A DNA stretch of 64,000 nt from Pictodentalium vernedei (lineage: Eukaryota; Mollusca; Scaphopoda; Dentaliida; Dentaliidae): positions 541,778,971 through 541,842,970 of the forward strand of contig CM062297.1 of assembly GCA_031216915.1 (NCBI GenBank), given 5' to 3'. Made by a program: the position numbers and the translations under genes. Below, piece by piece: positions 33,884 to 46,397 of this stretch. The notes under the pieces were generated by a model that saw only the letters and a program-made list of their open reading frames with translations, did no database searches and was not told the DNA's origin. Within the stretch, counting starts at the first letter, position 1. The number at the start of each line of letters is the position of its first letter.

Positions 33884-35548
33884 TGAAAGTGTCAATGACA
33901 CTGTAGCTCAACTTGTCAAGACAAAGACATGTACATGTATAGTATGTGACACAGCAATGACAAACATCTAGGTAATGACCTGATAACAAAGGTACATATA
34001 AAGTATTGTAACAGTCTGTACATAAATACTGACCGTTGCCTGTAACAAATGTATAGGTAAAGTATTGTAAAGGTGGGTGACAGTCAGATGCTAAACTAGA
34101 AAAGAAATCTTTGAGTCCCAGAGTGGGTCTGACTGAACCCCAAAATATTTGTTCTCATAGCACAGTGATAACAAAGGCATCCCAAAACACACTCATTCCT
34201 GTCCCAAGGTGAAAACAAAGGTACCCAAGAAGTTTCGTGAAGATCAATTCACAAATATGAGCTTGTAGAAGTTGTGACAAAAAACTGGTTGGACCTAATT
34301 TCGGTACAAAATGGCCACTGGCAGCCATCTTGAATTTTGGACCTCACCTAGAAACACTCGTTCTCATCCCGAGGTGATAACAAAGGTACCCAAGAAGTTT
34401 TGTGAAGATCGGTTCATAAATACAGACTCTAGCCCGAGACGTATTGATTGACATGTGTACTTACTGTGTGTAAGTAGCACTGAAAAAATCAAAGTTCATC
34501 TAATTTGCATAATTTCTGCACGAGAAAAAAACCTGTATTATATGTGATGTATCCCATGGTACTAAACATTCACACAAAAAATTATTAAAATCAGCGCTTT
34601 CATTTGGAAGTTCTGTGCAAAAATCTGATTGCACCAAATTTTGTACAAAATGGCTGCCATCGGCCATTTTGAATTTCGGATTGGACTCAAAAACACTTGT
34701 TCTCGTCCCACAGTGATAACAAAGGTACCCAAGGAGTTTCGTAAAGATTGGTTCATAAATACGGCCTCTAGCCCGAGCCGTATTGGCATTTGCACTTACA
34801 GTGCTGAAAGTAACACGAAAAAAACATCAAAGATAGTCTAATTTGCATAATTTCTGCACGAGAAAAAAACCCATACTATATGTGATGTATCTCATAGTAC
34901 TAAACATTCATACGAAAAATTATTCAAATCAGAGCTTTCATATGGAAGTTCTGTACAAAAAAAAAATTTCTGCATCGTCGGTACAAAATGGCTGCTGGCA
35001 GCCATCTTGAATTTTGGACTGCACCCAAAAACACTCGTTCTCATCCCACGGTCATAACAAAGGTACCCAAGAAGTTTCGTAAAGATTGGTTCATAAATAC
35101 GGCCTCTAGCCCGAGCCATAGCAGCTTGGCACTTACAGCTCTGAAAGTAACACTAAATAAATCAAAGTCAGTCTAATTTGCATAATTTACGCACGAGAAA
35201 AAAACCCGTATTATATGTGATGTATCCCATGGTACTAAACATTTATACAAAACTTTATTCAAATCAGAACTTTCATACAGAAGTTCTGTACAAAAAACTG
35301 ATTTTTGCATCATCGGTACAAAATGGCCGCTGGCAGCCATCTTGAATTTCGGACCACACCTAAAAACACTTGTTCCCGTCCCAGGGTCATAACAAAGGTA
35401 CACAAGAAGTTTCGTAAAGATCGGTTCATAAATACGACCTCTAGCCCGAGCCATAGCCAATTGTTGACGTACGGACAGACGGACAGATGGACAGATGGAC
35501 GACGGGCCATGACAAGAGCTCAAATTTGACTTCGTCAAAGTTGAGCTA
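33884..35548 (+). mobile_element. HINE-B copy 1
   Basis: 5' end TGAAAGTGTCAATGACACTG then AGCTCAACTTG; 3' end AGCTCAAATTTGACTTCGTC then AAAGTTGAGCTA. Core repeats have the landmark GCCATCTTGAATTT at about 34330, 34667, 35007 and 35338 (spacing 331-340 bp). A GGACAGACGGACAGATGGAC tract precedes the hairpin. It sits inside the A-run of the PIF-like element's left end. Confidence 0.85.
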
Positions 35549-36033
35549 AAAATCAATTGATTCTCAGGCAATTTTTTTTCAAATCAATGAGGGAGGGAGG
35601 ATTTTATTTTTATTTTTTATTTTTATTTCTTCCAGATGGTGAGAAACGATTGAGAGGCAAAAGTCACTTTATGATGTCTGTTTTTACCTGAAAAGCATGG
35701 AAAGTGCATATTGTAAAATGATATACAAATAAAACTCATTTTATTGAAAACTAAAACTGTTTTTCTTTATTTTCTGATATCACCACTTTTTGTATTTAGA
35801 AACAGAACTCTGACTTCACTTTTAAACTTTTACAAAGCAGAACTATTTTATGAATACTCAAAATAAGGGTATCTCCCATGAACTGACAAGGTTTGGATGC
35901 ACAGAACAGTCCCGTTCACATGCATGTTCTAGTGAAAGGATCATCCAAATTGGATGAGAGATAGGTTACAATTGTGTATACAAGGTCAGATAACACAAAT
36001 TCTCAACCCCTCTGGTGGGTGGGTCTTTCTTAA

Positions 36034-36158
36034 TTAACTGGTAGAAGGCCAAGTTATTTTGGGTTATCAACATTTGTCCACATGTCTTTGCCTTGTTACA
36101 TTTTATTGGAGAGTGTCTATACATGTAGATACTCTCCAATAAATTGTAACAAGGCAAA
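36034..36158. mobile_element. TTAA MITE family, partial copy
   Basis: TTAACTGGTAGAAGGC at 36034 gives one end. The inner hairpin CTTTGCCTTGTTACA ... TGTAACAAGGCAAAG with ATTGGAGAGTGTCTA / TAGATACTCTCCAAT arms covers 36092-36158. The other terminal repeat is missing. Confidence 0.7.
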
Positions 36159-36225
36159 GTGTTACAGACCAATATCAATTCAAAGATAATACAGCATATC
36201 CACAGAATATGGAGCCCTTACATAG

Positions 36226-37603
36226 GGGTGCTGGTCATAACGTCCCCAAACCAAAACGTCCCCAAATTCTGGTCAAAATGGCCCCAACTTTTGGTCAAAA
36301 CGTCACCAACCTTTGGTCAAAACGTCCCCAGATATTTTTCCCCAAACTATTACCTATTTTAACTATATTTATCCCCAAACCCTCAAGTGTTTCAATTGTT
36401 GTCATATTTTCGTAATTTTTCGTCAGTTACCATAAGTAAAACCCTGTCCCTAACTTGATAAAACCCGCAGAAAATTAGGACACGTTTTGGCCAAAACGTC
36501 CCCAACACTTGGTCAAAACGTCCCCAACTCTTGGTCAAAACGTCCCCAACGTCCCCAACTCTTGGTCAAAACGTCCCCAAATCTTGGTCACAAAAACAGG
36601 CCACATGACTGCCTGTCTTTTTCAAGGGGAATAAAGCATTAACACAAAAAGATTTTTTTTCAAAATGTTCCTTTATTGTAAGTTATCCATTGTAATAAAT
36701 AAAATATGGACAAGAATGCATTTGAGAGGTAATTAAGGATGATCAGAAAAAAATCCTGCTATCTGTATAACAAGGACATGGGCGATCATAGGATTGCTAA
36801 GAAGGGGGTAGGCCCACGACTGAGCGGCGTTGAGATGACTTTTTTTCAGGGAGAATGGTTTCAATTCACCATTTCAAGCTTAATAGGAGGGGGGGGGGGG
36901 GGGGGGGGGGGGGCTCCACCATTTTTGCCTAAGTTATGTTAAAACACTACTCGAATGATGTTGTGAACAATTAGCACCCCCTCAAAATTTCCAAGATCTG
37001 CCCATATTTTTGGATGCTTTTCTATTTATCTGAGATCAAAATAAAAGTAGAAGGAGAGGGATGATCAATCCAATCCATTATTCATTGTCACAGGATGGGG
37101 CTTGGCTGATTTACAAGATGGGGCTTGGCTGTTTTCATAAAATAGTTGATGGTTTGAGGGGATATTGTATTGGGGATGTTTTGACCAAGAGTTGGGGACG
37201 ATTTGACCAATGTCACAGGTCTCGCTTTCTCATGCTCCTCCTAACCCCTGTGAGTGTTAGGTTGTCCGATGGACAGTTCCCCCACTCTCCCACCTTTCCA
37301 CCAGCTTCTCTTTTTAAAATCTGGTGGAATAGTCAAAATAGTTGATGGTTTAAGAGGAAATTACATTGGGGACGTTTTGACCAACGCTTGGGGACGTTTT
37401 GACCAACCTTTGGGGACGTTTTGACCATGCTTGGGGATGTTTTGACCAATGCTTGGGGATGTTTTGACCAATTTATTTTTGGGGACGTTTTGGTTTGGGG
37501 ACGTTTTGACCATGCTTGGGGACGTTTTGACCAATGCTTGGGGACGTTTTGACCAATTTATTTTTGGGGACGTTTTGGTTTGGGGACGTTTTGACCAGCA
37601 CCC
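36226..37603. mobile_element. foldback element with minisatellite arms
   Basis: The ends GGGTGCTGGTCA and TGACCAGCACCC are inverted and flanked by an 8-bp near-duplication TTACATAG / TTACGTAG (36218-36225 and 37604-37611). Each arm is built from a 17-25-bp unit, AACGTCCCCAA + GGTCAA on the left (36238-36340, 36480-36595) and its complement on the right (37370-37598). The middle has a 25-base G run (36889-36913). An 8-bp duplication would fit hAT-type machinery. Confidence 0.85.
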
Positions 37604-37611
37604 TTACGTAG

Positions 37612-38578
37612 TAGTACCAGTACTTCAGACTAGAGTCCAGATGAGGGTTTCCAGCACTCAACAGTTATTAAAGTAGAAGGATTTGAAAAGTTGGGTGATT
37701 AAAAAGAAATCAGTCTACATGTACAAAGATGTGACCCATCTCTCTCTCCTCCATCTGTCAAAGAGCCCCTCCCAAAGACCACGCCTATTAAAAATAGTTT
37801 GAACCCGTATACATCCAAGCGATCAAGTTTGATATTTAAAAAAGGGAAACATCACTTTATTTTTCCACTGCGGCGAAGCCCTTTCATTCATATCACTATC
37901 CGATCTCCCGTGGGTGAAATTAATAAATGGATAGGCCCAACTCAATACACAAAATAAGCTGGACGTGTCGGACCGTAAAGACTTCGTTTGTTCACTTTGA
38001 ACGAAGACGTCATTCGTATTGGGAAACGCACGTGTGTTTTGAGTAATCTCCCTTGATGCACAACTGCTCTGGAAAAATCTGAATTTCAGATTCCATTCAG
38101 TGTTTGCCCATTCTTTCCCGTTATGTTCATGACACGTCAGCAGAATTTGGACTTTTGTATTTCTTTAGTAAGTGATAATTCCCCACCCCGAAAATATACT
38201 TACCTGTACCAATTATTCTCACTATTTCTCATTCGTGTTTTCACAGCAAAAAAGGTTTACTTGACGCCAGTACCTGGCAAATTTAGCGTTTAGTATTCGA
38301 CAAGGTGGGTTATGCCTGTGTTGGACAACTCACCCAACATCGACCGAGTCAAGTTTGCGTTTGAATTCCCCTGCCGTGTGCGCCCAATCTCCTGAAAATA
38401 TGGCGAAAACCTTTCCCCTCTCACACTTAACACACGCCTGTGTATATTTACCTGTTTATTCGTTGGTTTTGGGCCTTAAAACCAATAGTCCCTTTTCAAT
38501 TTCCCTGTTTCCTATTTTCGTGCAATGACGGTCCAAATAAAAAGGCCCAACGCGGGCCATTTTTTTCAACGCGGCGGT
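37612..38578. other. interior of the PIF-like element, no recognised coding
   Basis: Moderately GC-rich sequence with a GACGTCA (about 38004) and no coding signal I can support. Confidence 0.4.
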
Positions 38579-38610
38579 GCCTGAGAATCAATTCCTTTTT
38601 TTTTTTGGCC

Positions 38611-39719
38611 TAACAGCACGAAGTTCATTGAAGGTCATTGCCAGCGGCAACATTTTTTGACAGAAATTGAAGAAAATCGCTAGCTCCCATCGAGAGGTAA
38701 CCCCAAACAAACATACCAAGTTTCAAACCATTCTGGTCGTAATTGTGCCTGTAGGGCGTGCTGAAGGAATATATTCATGCCTAACTAAACTAAGTTTAAA
38801 GGTTGTTGCCAGCGGCAACAATTTTTGATGAAAATGGAAGAAAATCAATAGCTCCCATCTGGAGGTCACCCCAAACAAGCATGCCAGATTTGAAAGCAAT
38901 CCGATCAAAAATGTGCCCTATAGGGCGTGTCAAAGGGAAATATTGAGGTATGACTAAACTAAGTTTTAAGAATGTTGCCAGTGGCAACAGTTTTAGACGG
39001 AGATGGAAGAAAATCGATAGCTTCCATCTAGGGCTCACTACAAACAAGCATACCAAGTTTCAAAGCCATCCAATAATAAATGTGCCCTGCAGGGTGTGCC
39101 AAAGAGAAATATTGATGCATAACTGCACTAAGTTCATCAAAGGTCGTTGCCAGTGGCAACATTTCTTGGTGAATATCGAAGAAAATCGATAGCTCCCATC
39201 TAGAGGTAACCCCAAATAAGCATACCAAGTTTCAAACTGATCTGATCAAAAATGTGCCCTTTACGGCGTGCCAAATGAGTATATTGATGCCTGTCTAAAC
39301 TAAGTTCAAAGGTTGTTGCCAGCAGCAATATTTTTTGACGGAAATGGAAGAAAATCAATAGCTCCCATCTAGAGGTCACCCCAAACAAGCATGCCAGGTT
39401 TTAAAGCAATCCAATCATAAATGTGACCTGTAGGGTGTGCCAAAGGGAATACTGAGGTTTGACTAAACTAAGTTCTAAGAACGTTGCGAGCAGCAACAGT
39501 TTTTGATGGAAATTGAAGAAAATCGATAGCTCCCAACTAGAGGTCACCCCAAACAAGCATACCAAGTTTCAAAGGGATCTGATCATAAATGCGACCTGTG
39601 AGGTGTGCCAAAGGAAATTGTGGACGCATGTGCATACGTAAGCCTGGATGTATGTACATACGTACGCCGATGGACAAGAAGTGATGGCAATAGCTCAGCT
39701 TGACTGTCAAGTTGAGCTA
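38611..39719 (+). mobile_element. HINE-A core and 3' terminus
   Basis: Six to seven core units continue the array broken at 33870, followed by a GATGTATGTACATACGTACG tract, then AGTGATGGCAATAGCTCAGC and a terminus ending GTCAAGTTGAGCTA at 39719. Confidence 0.8.
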
Positions 39720-39819
39720 AAAATCTTATAACCTGCCGAGAAATTACCCTGACTCTCCCCAGTTTTCCCTTGTTTATAGACCTATTTGGCCTCAGTACAT
39801 CCAATACAGGTATTTAATC

Positions 39820-39872
39820 TATTATATCTTGTTTGACAGAGCTGATGGAGCTCTGCCAGACAAGAAATAATA
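39820..39872. repeat. short hairpin beside a HINE insertion
   Basis: Arms TTGTTTGACAGAGCT and AGCTCTGCCAGACAA (extended to 24 bp with four mismatches) surround GATGG. HINE-C copy 2 starts four bases to the right. Confidence 0.7.
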
Positions 39873-39875
39873 GAA

Positions 39876-40500
39876 ACAAGAGGCCCCACGTGGCCTTAAT
39901 CGCTCACCTGACAAAGTGACTCTAAGAAGTATTTTAGGTCACCTTCACCATGTCATGCCTCATCAACATTAACTGGTTGAGTGATAGATTTTGTTTGAAG
40001 TTCAACATTTGTTACCTAAAATTAGTTTTAGGCCAATCTCCAATGATTTTTAATAAAGCAAATTTATCTCTGCAGACAAACTGGTTTAGCATGAAGCACA
40101 AACAAGGAATGTGAAGAGATAGCCTTGGACATCTCTCCCCAACTGTGGATATCTTCCATGTGCTACATGTATATATTTGCATGCAAGAAAACAAAAATTT
40201 TCACAAATTTTCCAAAATATTAGTTTTTTTTATCATCATTGGAACAAGCTCAAACAGCTTATTCCAATAGGGGTATGGGATGATCAGGTATATTTTTGAG
40301 ACAGAAATGTGAATATATAAATAATGGTGTTTTTTTGTGAATGATGCTGGAGAATTTTGCGTAAAGATATGGTAAATGGTTTGTTCTAGATACAGAATGA
40401 TGCAAAAGTATTTAAATTTGATTAGGCAAGTTGTTCCTATAATGCATTTAAAAATTGAAGTAACTGTTTTTTTGCTGACAAACTTTTAGATGTGTGTGTC

Positions 40501-40548
<48 letters not shown>

Positions 40549-43500
40549 GGGGGGGGGGGTAAGAGTGTTCTTGCAAACAAAATTCCTGAATAAATGGAAA
40601 ATTTTATTTTTTGTGTGAAAGACATAGCGCGTGAATGTTGATTGGAACAAGCTTAGAGAGCTCATTTTAATGTGAAGTCATAAAGCTGTGTTTTACGTAC
40701 GAAATTCTGGAATAACTAAAAAAATTGCTTTTTTGACTCAAAAAGCATGGTGTGCGACCTCTCATTGGAATGAGCTCAAAAAGCTCATTCCAATGGGGTA
40801 TTTACAAGCGATAAGTACATGTATGTTTAAGAGACAAAAATTAAAATTTGAATAGCGATTTTTGCGAAGAATGCTGACAAGTTTTGGCAGTTATGCTGGT
40901 AAAAAGGTAAGATATGCAAAGTGGTTGTTTTTAGAGGCGACATTTAATTAAGGGGAATTAACCCTTGATTACTGAGGTAACTTCTAAAAGTACTGAAATT
41001 TCATGAAGCAATGTGAATAACAGACAACAGTTGCCTAAAAATTTCATGAATAACTAAAATTTTTATTCCTTTGTCTCGAAAACATGGCATATGACCTTTG
41101 TTGGAATGAGCTGAATGCGTGTGTTCCAATGAGGGGGTCATAAAATTTGAACGGAGATTTGTGTGAATAATGCATTAGTACTGCTAGATTTGGGTAAACG
41201 GTTCACCCTGGATACCACCCCTTCTATAGTAGATCTTTTCTGCAAATTTTGTCTAAGATTCTATCAACTTTACAAATAAATACGTTCATGAATCACAATC
41301 AGATCCACCCCACAATGTTGCATACCAAATATCAAAAGATTCTGCCTGCTGGATCTGGAGAAGAAGATTTTTTAAGAAATATGCCTGAAATGCACTAAGT
41401 TAAAATTTGGGCTCCTATACGGAGCTCAAATATAAACCCAGGGGGCTGATTTGAACAAACTTGAATCAGATCCACCCCACAATGTTGCTTACCAAATATG
41501 AAAAGATTCTGAAGCTGGATCTGGAGAAGAAGATTTTTTAAGAAATTTGCCTGAAATGCACTAAGTTCGAATTCGAGCTTCTATAGTGAGCCCAAATATG
41601 AAACTAGGAAGCCGATTTGAACAAACTTGAATCAGATCCACCCCACAATGTTGCATACCAAATATCGAAAGATTCTGCCTGCTGGATCTGGAGAAGAAGA
41701 TTTTTTAATAAATTTGCCCGAAATGCACTAACTGCGAATTCGGGCTTCTATATTAAGCCCAAATATGAATCTAGGGGGCCGATTTGAACAAACTTGAATC
41801 AGATCCACCACGCAATGTCGCATACCAAATATCAAAAGATTCTGCCTGCTGGATCTGGAGAAGATGATTTTTTAAGAAATTTGCCTGAAATGCACTAAGT
41901 TCGAATTCGAGCTTCTATAGTGAGCCCAAATATGAATCTAGGAAGCCGATTTGAACAAACTTGAATCAGATCCACCCCACAATGTTGCATACCAAATATC
42001 AAAAGATTCTCCCTGCTGGATCTGGAGAAGAAGATTTTTTAATAAATTTGCCCGAAATGCACTAAGTCCGAATTCGGGCTTCTATATTAAGCCCAAATAT
42101 GAATCCAGGTCGCCGATTTGAACAAACTTGAATCAGATCCACCCCGCAATGTTGCATACCAAATATCAAAAGATTCTGCCTGCTGGATCTGGAGAAGAAG
42201 ATTTTTTAAGAAATTTGCCCGAAATGCACTAAGTTTGAATTCGAGCTTCTATAGTGAGCCCAAATATGAATCCAGGGGGCCGATTTGAACAAACTTGAAT
42301 CAGATCCACCCCGCAATGTTGCATACCAAATATCAAAAGATTCTGCCTGCTGGATCTGGAGAAGATAATTTTTTAAGAAATTTGCCTGAAATGCACTACG
42401 TTCGAATTCGAGCTTCTATAGTAAGCTCAAATATGAATCTAGGGAGCCGATTTAAACAAATTTGCATCAGATCCATCCCACAATGTTGCATACCAAATAT
42501 CAAAAGATTCTGCCTGCTGGATCTGGAGAAGAAAATTTTTTAAGAAATTGGCCTGAAATGCACTAAGTTTGAATTCGAGCTTCTATAGTGAGCCCAAATA
42601 TGAATCTAGGAAGCCGATTTGAACAAACTTGAATCAGATCCACCCCACAATGTTGCATACCAAATATCAAAAGATTCTGCCTGCTGGATCTGGAGAAGAA
42701 GATTTTTTAATAAATTTGCTTGAAATGCACTAAGTTCAAATTTGGGCTCCTATACTGAGCCCAAATATAAACCCAGGGGGCCGATTTGAACAAACTTGAA
42801 TCAGATCCACCCCGCAATGTTGCTTACCAAATATGAAAAGATTCTGCCTGCTGGATCTGGAGAAGAAGATTTTTTAAGAAATTTGCATGAAATGCACCAA
42901 GTTCAAATTCGAGCTTCTATAGTGAGCCCAAATATGAATCTAGAAAGCCGATTTGAACAAACTTGAATCAGATCCACCCCACAATGTTGCAAACCAAATA
43001 TCAAAAGATTCTGCCTGCTGGATCTGGAGAAGAAGATTTTTTAAGAAATTTGCCTGAAATGCACTAAGTTCGAAATTGGGCTCCTATACTGAGCCCAAAT
43101 ATGAACCCAGGGGGCCGATTTGAACAAACTTGAATCAGATCCACCCTACAATGTTGCATACCAAATATCAAAAGATTCTGCCTGCTGGATCTGGAGAAGA
43201 AGATTTTTTAAGAAATTTGCCTGAAATGCACTAAGTTCGAAATCGGGCTCCTATACTGAGCCCAAATATTAACCCAGGGGGCCGATTTGAACAATCTTGA
43301 ATCAGATCCACCCCACAATGTTGCTTACCAAATATCAAAAGATTCTGCCTGCTGGATCTGGAGAAGAAGATTTTTTAAGAAATTTGCCTGAAATGCACTA
43401 AGTTCGAATTCGGGCTTCTATAGTAAGCCCAAATAGGTATCCAGGGGGCCGATTTGAACAAACTTGAATCAGATCTACCCCGCAACATTGCATACCAAAT

Positions 43501-44774
43501 ATCAAAAGATTCTGCCTGCTGGATCTGGAGAAGAAGATTTTTGAAGAAATTTGCCTGAAATGCACTAAATTCGAATTCAAGCTCCTATAGTGAGCCCAAA
43601 TATGAATCTAGGGAGCCGATTTGAACAAACTTGAATCAGATCCACCCTACAATGTTGCATACCAAATATCAAAAGATTCTGCCTGCTGGATCTGGAGAAG
43701 AAGATTTTCAAAGAAATTTGCCTGAAATGCAGTAAGTTCAAATTTGGGCTCCTATACTGAGCCCAAATATAAACCCAGGGGGCCGATTTGAACAAACTTG
43801 AATCAGATCCACCCCACAATGTTGCATACCAAATATCAAAAGATTCTGCCTGCTGGATCTGGAGAAGAAGATTTTTTAAGAAATTTGCCTGAAATGCACT
43901 AAGTTCGAAATCGGGCTCCTATACTGAGCCCAAATATGAACCCAGGGGGCCGATTTGAACAAACTTGAATCAGATCCACCCTACAATGTTGCATACCAAA
44001 TATCAAAAGATTCTGCCTGCTGGATCTGGAGAAGAAGATTTTTTAATGTTTTTCCCATTGCCTACAGTGTTAAAAAGTGCTGACTCAGCACTTTTTCAAA
44101 GTCCCGAAACTGTACCCTATGATAAAACCGATGGCAATTTTTTTTTACCAATCCTTTCTGTTGGTCCTAAGGAAGCTGCACACCAAATAAAAATTCTCAG
44201 TGCCGTGCAGTTTTGGAGATATGGGCGTTTTAAATTTTTTCTATTTTTAGCTCCTGCGGTTCCCACGGGGCTGCGGGAAAATTTTTTTTTGCATAAATCA
44301 AGTACTCATGACCCAATAAGCCCTCACATAAAATTTGGTTCAAATCAGCCTCTCGGTTTGGAAAATAGAAATTCTGGGCGGGGCAAAAAATTTTGCCCCT
44401 CTCATAACAACGCCAAGTATAGCCCCACAAACTTCTCTTGAACAAATCTGAGTCTACACCTCAAAAGGAAGCTGCACACCAAATATCAAGTCTCTGCTAC
44501 TGCTGGTTCATGAGAAGAAGATTTACAAAGATTTTGGTGCCCCTTGGGGGCGTGGCACCACCCAGGAGGAGGGGCAACTTCATTTGAACAAATCTGAATT
44601 GGCATTAGGTAATAAACATTTAGCCAACATTTGAATAAAATTGGGCTAGTGGTTTAGGAGGAGAAGTCGATAATGTAAAGTTAACGCCGGACGGACGACG
44701 ACGGACGACGGACGACGGACGACGGACAGAAAGTGATTAGTAAAGCTCCCCTTGAGCTTCGCTCAGGTGAGCTA
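39876..44774 (+). mobile_element. HINE-C copy 2, 17 repeats of 167 bp
   Basis: 5' end ACAAGAGGCCCCACGTGGCC followed by GCTCACCTGAC; 3' end AGCTCCCCTTGAGCTTCGCT + CAGGTGAGCTA. The core landmark ACCAAAT appears 17 times from 41324 to 43995 with spacing almost always 166-168 bp. The 3' block repeats that of copy 1 and contains TGCTGACTCAGCA at 44078-44090. The 5' region (39900-41280) contains a TG microsatellite (40494-40546) and four diverged palindromes of the CATTGGAATGAGCTC type. Its own open frames are translated repeat. Confidence 0.85.
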
Positions 44775-45162
44775 AAAACACTAAGTTTATCTCTAGAATA
44801 TTTAAATTTTATACTAAATTTCTTTTCTTATTATACCTACCACAATTGTTTACTACAGGCTTGCACAACAGTGGAAGTCCCTAACTCGGAAAATATACTC
44901 TCTATTTTGATCTTTCCCAAGGGATTTGGGAAAGAAAAGTGGTGCAAATGCACCAAGAAAAAATAAGCCAAAACTGAGTTGAGTGCTACTGCCGCACACC
45001 CAGTAGGGGATGCTCTTTCTCTAGTACAAATCCACAGCTTCCAGCAACCAGTGCGCAGGCAGTAACTAATGAATCATTCTTTGGAATCCGCCAACACTGG
45101 AGTTATGTGATCAGCTGGGAGGAAGGATTCTTACCCGAATAAGAAGACAGAAGGGCCTCCAT

Positions 45163-45255
45163 GTAAACAATTGTGGTAGGTATAATAAGAAAGGAAATTT
45201 ACTATAAAATTTAAATTTCTTATCAATCTACCTTACAATTGTTTACTACAGGCTG
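45163..45255. repeat. DIRS-2 internal complementary region
   Basis: 45163-45220 (GTAAACAATTGTGGTAGG...) is the reverse complement of 44800-44853. 45221-45255 begins TTATCAATCTACCTTACAAT and shares the ATTGTTTACTACAGGC word with the left end, as expected for the complement of the opposite terminus. Confidence 0.8.
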
Positions 45256-45348
45256 AATAGACAATAGGATGGAGGGAATCACATAACCAACCCCCACATA
45301 ACCCAAGTGCACTAGAACCATGGACAGAGGAAGAGGTCCCTAGGCCTA

Positions 45349-46397
45349 TCAAACCAAAGCATCACAAATATTAGTAAAAGACAATGAGAGATGAGGCATA
45401 TGGTTCTGTTCGATGCACAGACAGAAAGGGCAGTAAAAGCACAGAGCTGGAACTGACCTTGTAAGATGCCTAATGGCTAGGGTAGACAACAGCATGAGTA
45501 GAAGAAAGAGGGCCCAGTTGGATGCCTGCATAACATCCGACAACTTGACGGAGTTAGCATAAGCCCAGAGGTAGACAATGCACGCACCTCGTAGGTAGAA
45601 ATATGATTGGTAATATAATCGTCAGTCGCTAGAGGAGCGTAAGACGAATGAATAGCAAGACAAATCCATCAAGAAATGGATTGAGGAGAGATCTTCTGTC
45701 GACCAGGAATAAGAGACAGAAAAGAAATCGTTTCCTGCCTTTCCTAATGAACTGCGTCCGATTGAGATAAAAGCGAATTGCACGAACTGGACAGAGCAAA
45801 GGGCGGTTAACCTCAACAAAAAGAAGAGCCCTGATACAGATAGGAGGTGGAGTCGTTTCAGGTGTCTGATTCTTGGCCAGAAAGGCGCAATCAGTGGTAA
45901 ATGTAACACTGTTGGGAGAGCCCCTGAAAAAGGACGGATCAACCGAGAGGGCATGAAGCTCACTAACCCGTCTGGCTGAGGCAAAAGCCATCAGAAAAGG
46001 CCATCTTGTATGTGAGAAAATGCATATCCACCCGGGGAAAAGGTTCGAATGCCCCCCCCCCCCTCCCCCCACCCCACCCCAAGCAAAGTAGCAACCAATA
46101 AAGATTCCATTTTGGGGTAAGCTGCAAAGTCCTAGGCCTTTTCAAGGAAAAGTGCCGAACAAGCTTGGAGAGGAATGGATTAGTACCGATACGCTGTCCC
46201 ACATACAGAAAGGTCTCCGAAAGCATTGACCTGTACCCTTTGATGGTAACAGGCTGGAGACCCTGAGAATCAAACATATATACCAGAAACTCCACAATCC
46301 CTGAAATCGAAGGATTGGCATAATCAATGGTGTGATTGGCACACCATCGACAGAAGACCTTCCACTTAGCCGCATAGGCTAAACCAGTGGAATGCAA
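45349..46397 (-). pseudogene. DIRS-2 tyrosine recombinase, frameshifted
   Basis: The N-terminal core-binding part is clear: KWKVFCRWCANHTIDYANPS, IVEFLVYMF, VTIKGYRSML (46150-46390). After a frameshift around a C/G-run (46050-46080) the catalytic part follows: WPFLMAFASARRVSELHALS holds the first catalytic Arg, then FLAKNQ and LCPVRAIRFYL. Further on the order TYEVRALS and VMQASNWA is readable (45500-45600). The conserved box is usually H-x-x-R; here a Tyr codon (45591-45593) occupies the His position. The enzyme would integrate the circular DNA intermediate. The frame is broken at least twice, so it is inactive. Confidence 0.8.

Larger units (their letters stand above)
33871..38610. mobile_element. 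PIF/Harbinger-like non-autonomous element with nested insertions
   Basis: The left end GGCCAAAAAAAAA (33871), continued after the HINE-B insertion by TCAATTGATTCTCAGGCA (35550-35567), is the inverted repeat of TGCCTGAGAATCAATTCC + T-run + GGCC at 38579-38610. TAA lies on both sides (33868-33870 and 38611-38613). The outer flanks rejoin into a normal HINE-A unit (GATGTATAACAGCACGAAG). A 3-bp TAA duplication and GG..CC ends fit PIF/Harbinger. Without nested elements it would be about 1.7 kb; no transposase frame was seen. Confidence 0.7.

Noticed and set aside
35173-35571. 132-codon minus-strand frame and its look-alikes at 52753-53082 and 58830-59231
   Set aside because: All are the same stretch of HINE-B core read in the same phase; similarity comes from the repeat, not from protein conservation.
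41280-44040. Regular array that could be mistaken for a CRISPR-like locus
   Set aside because: Repeats are full-length tandem 167-bp units without unique spacers, in a eukaryotic transposon with defined ends and no cas genes.
43965-44441. 158-codon plus-strand open frame
   Set aside because: It starts in a HINE-C core unit and runs through the conserved 3' block, which is interrupted by stops in the other two HINE-C copies.
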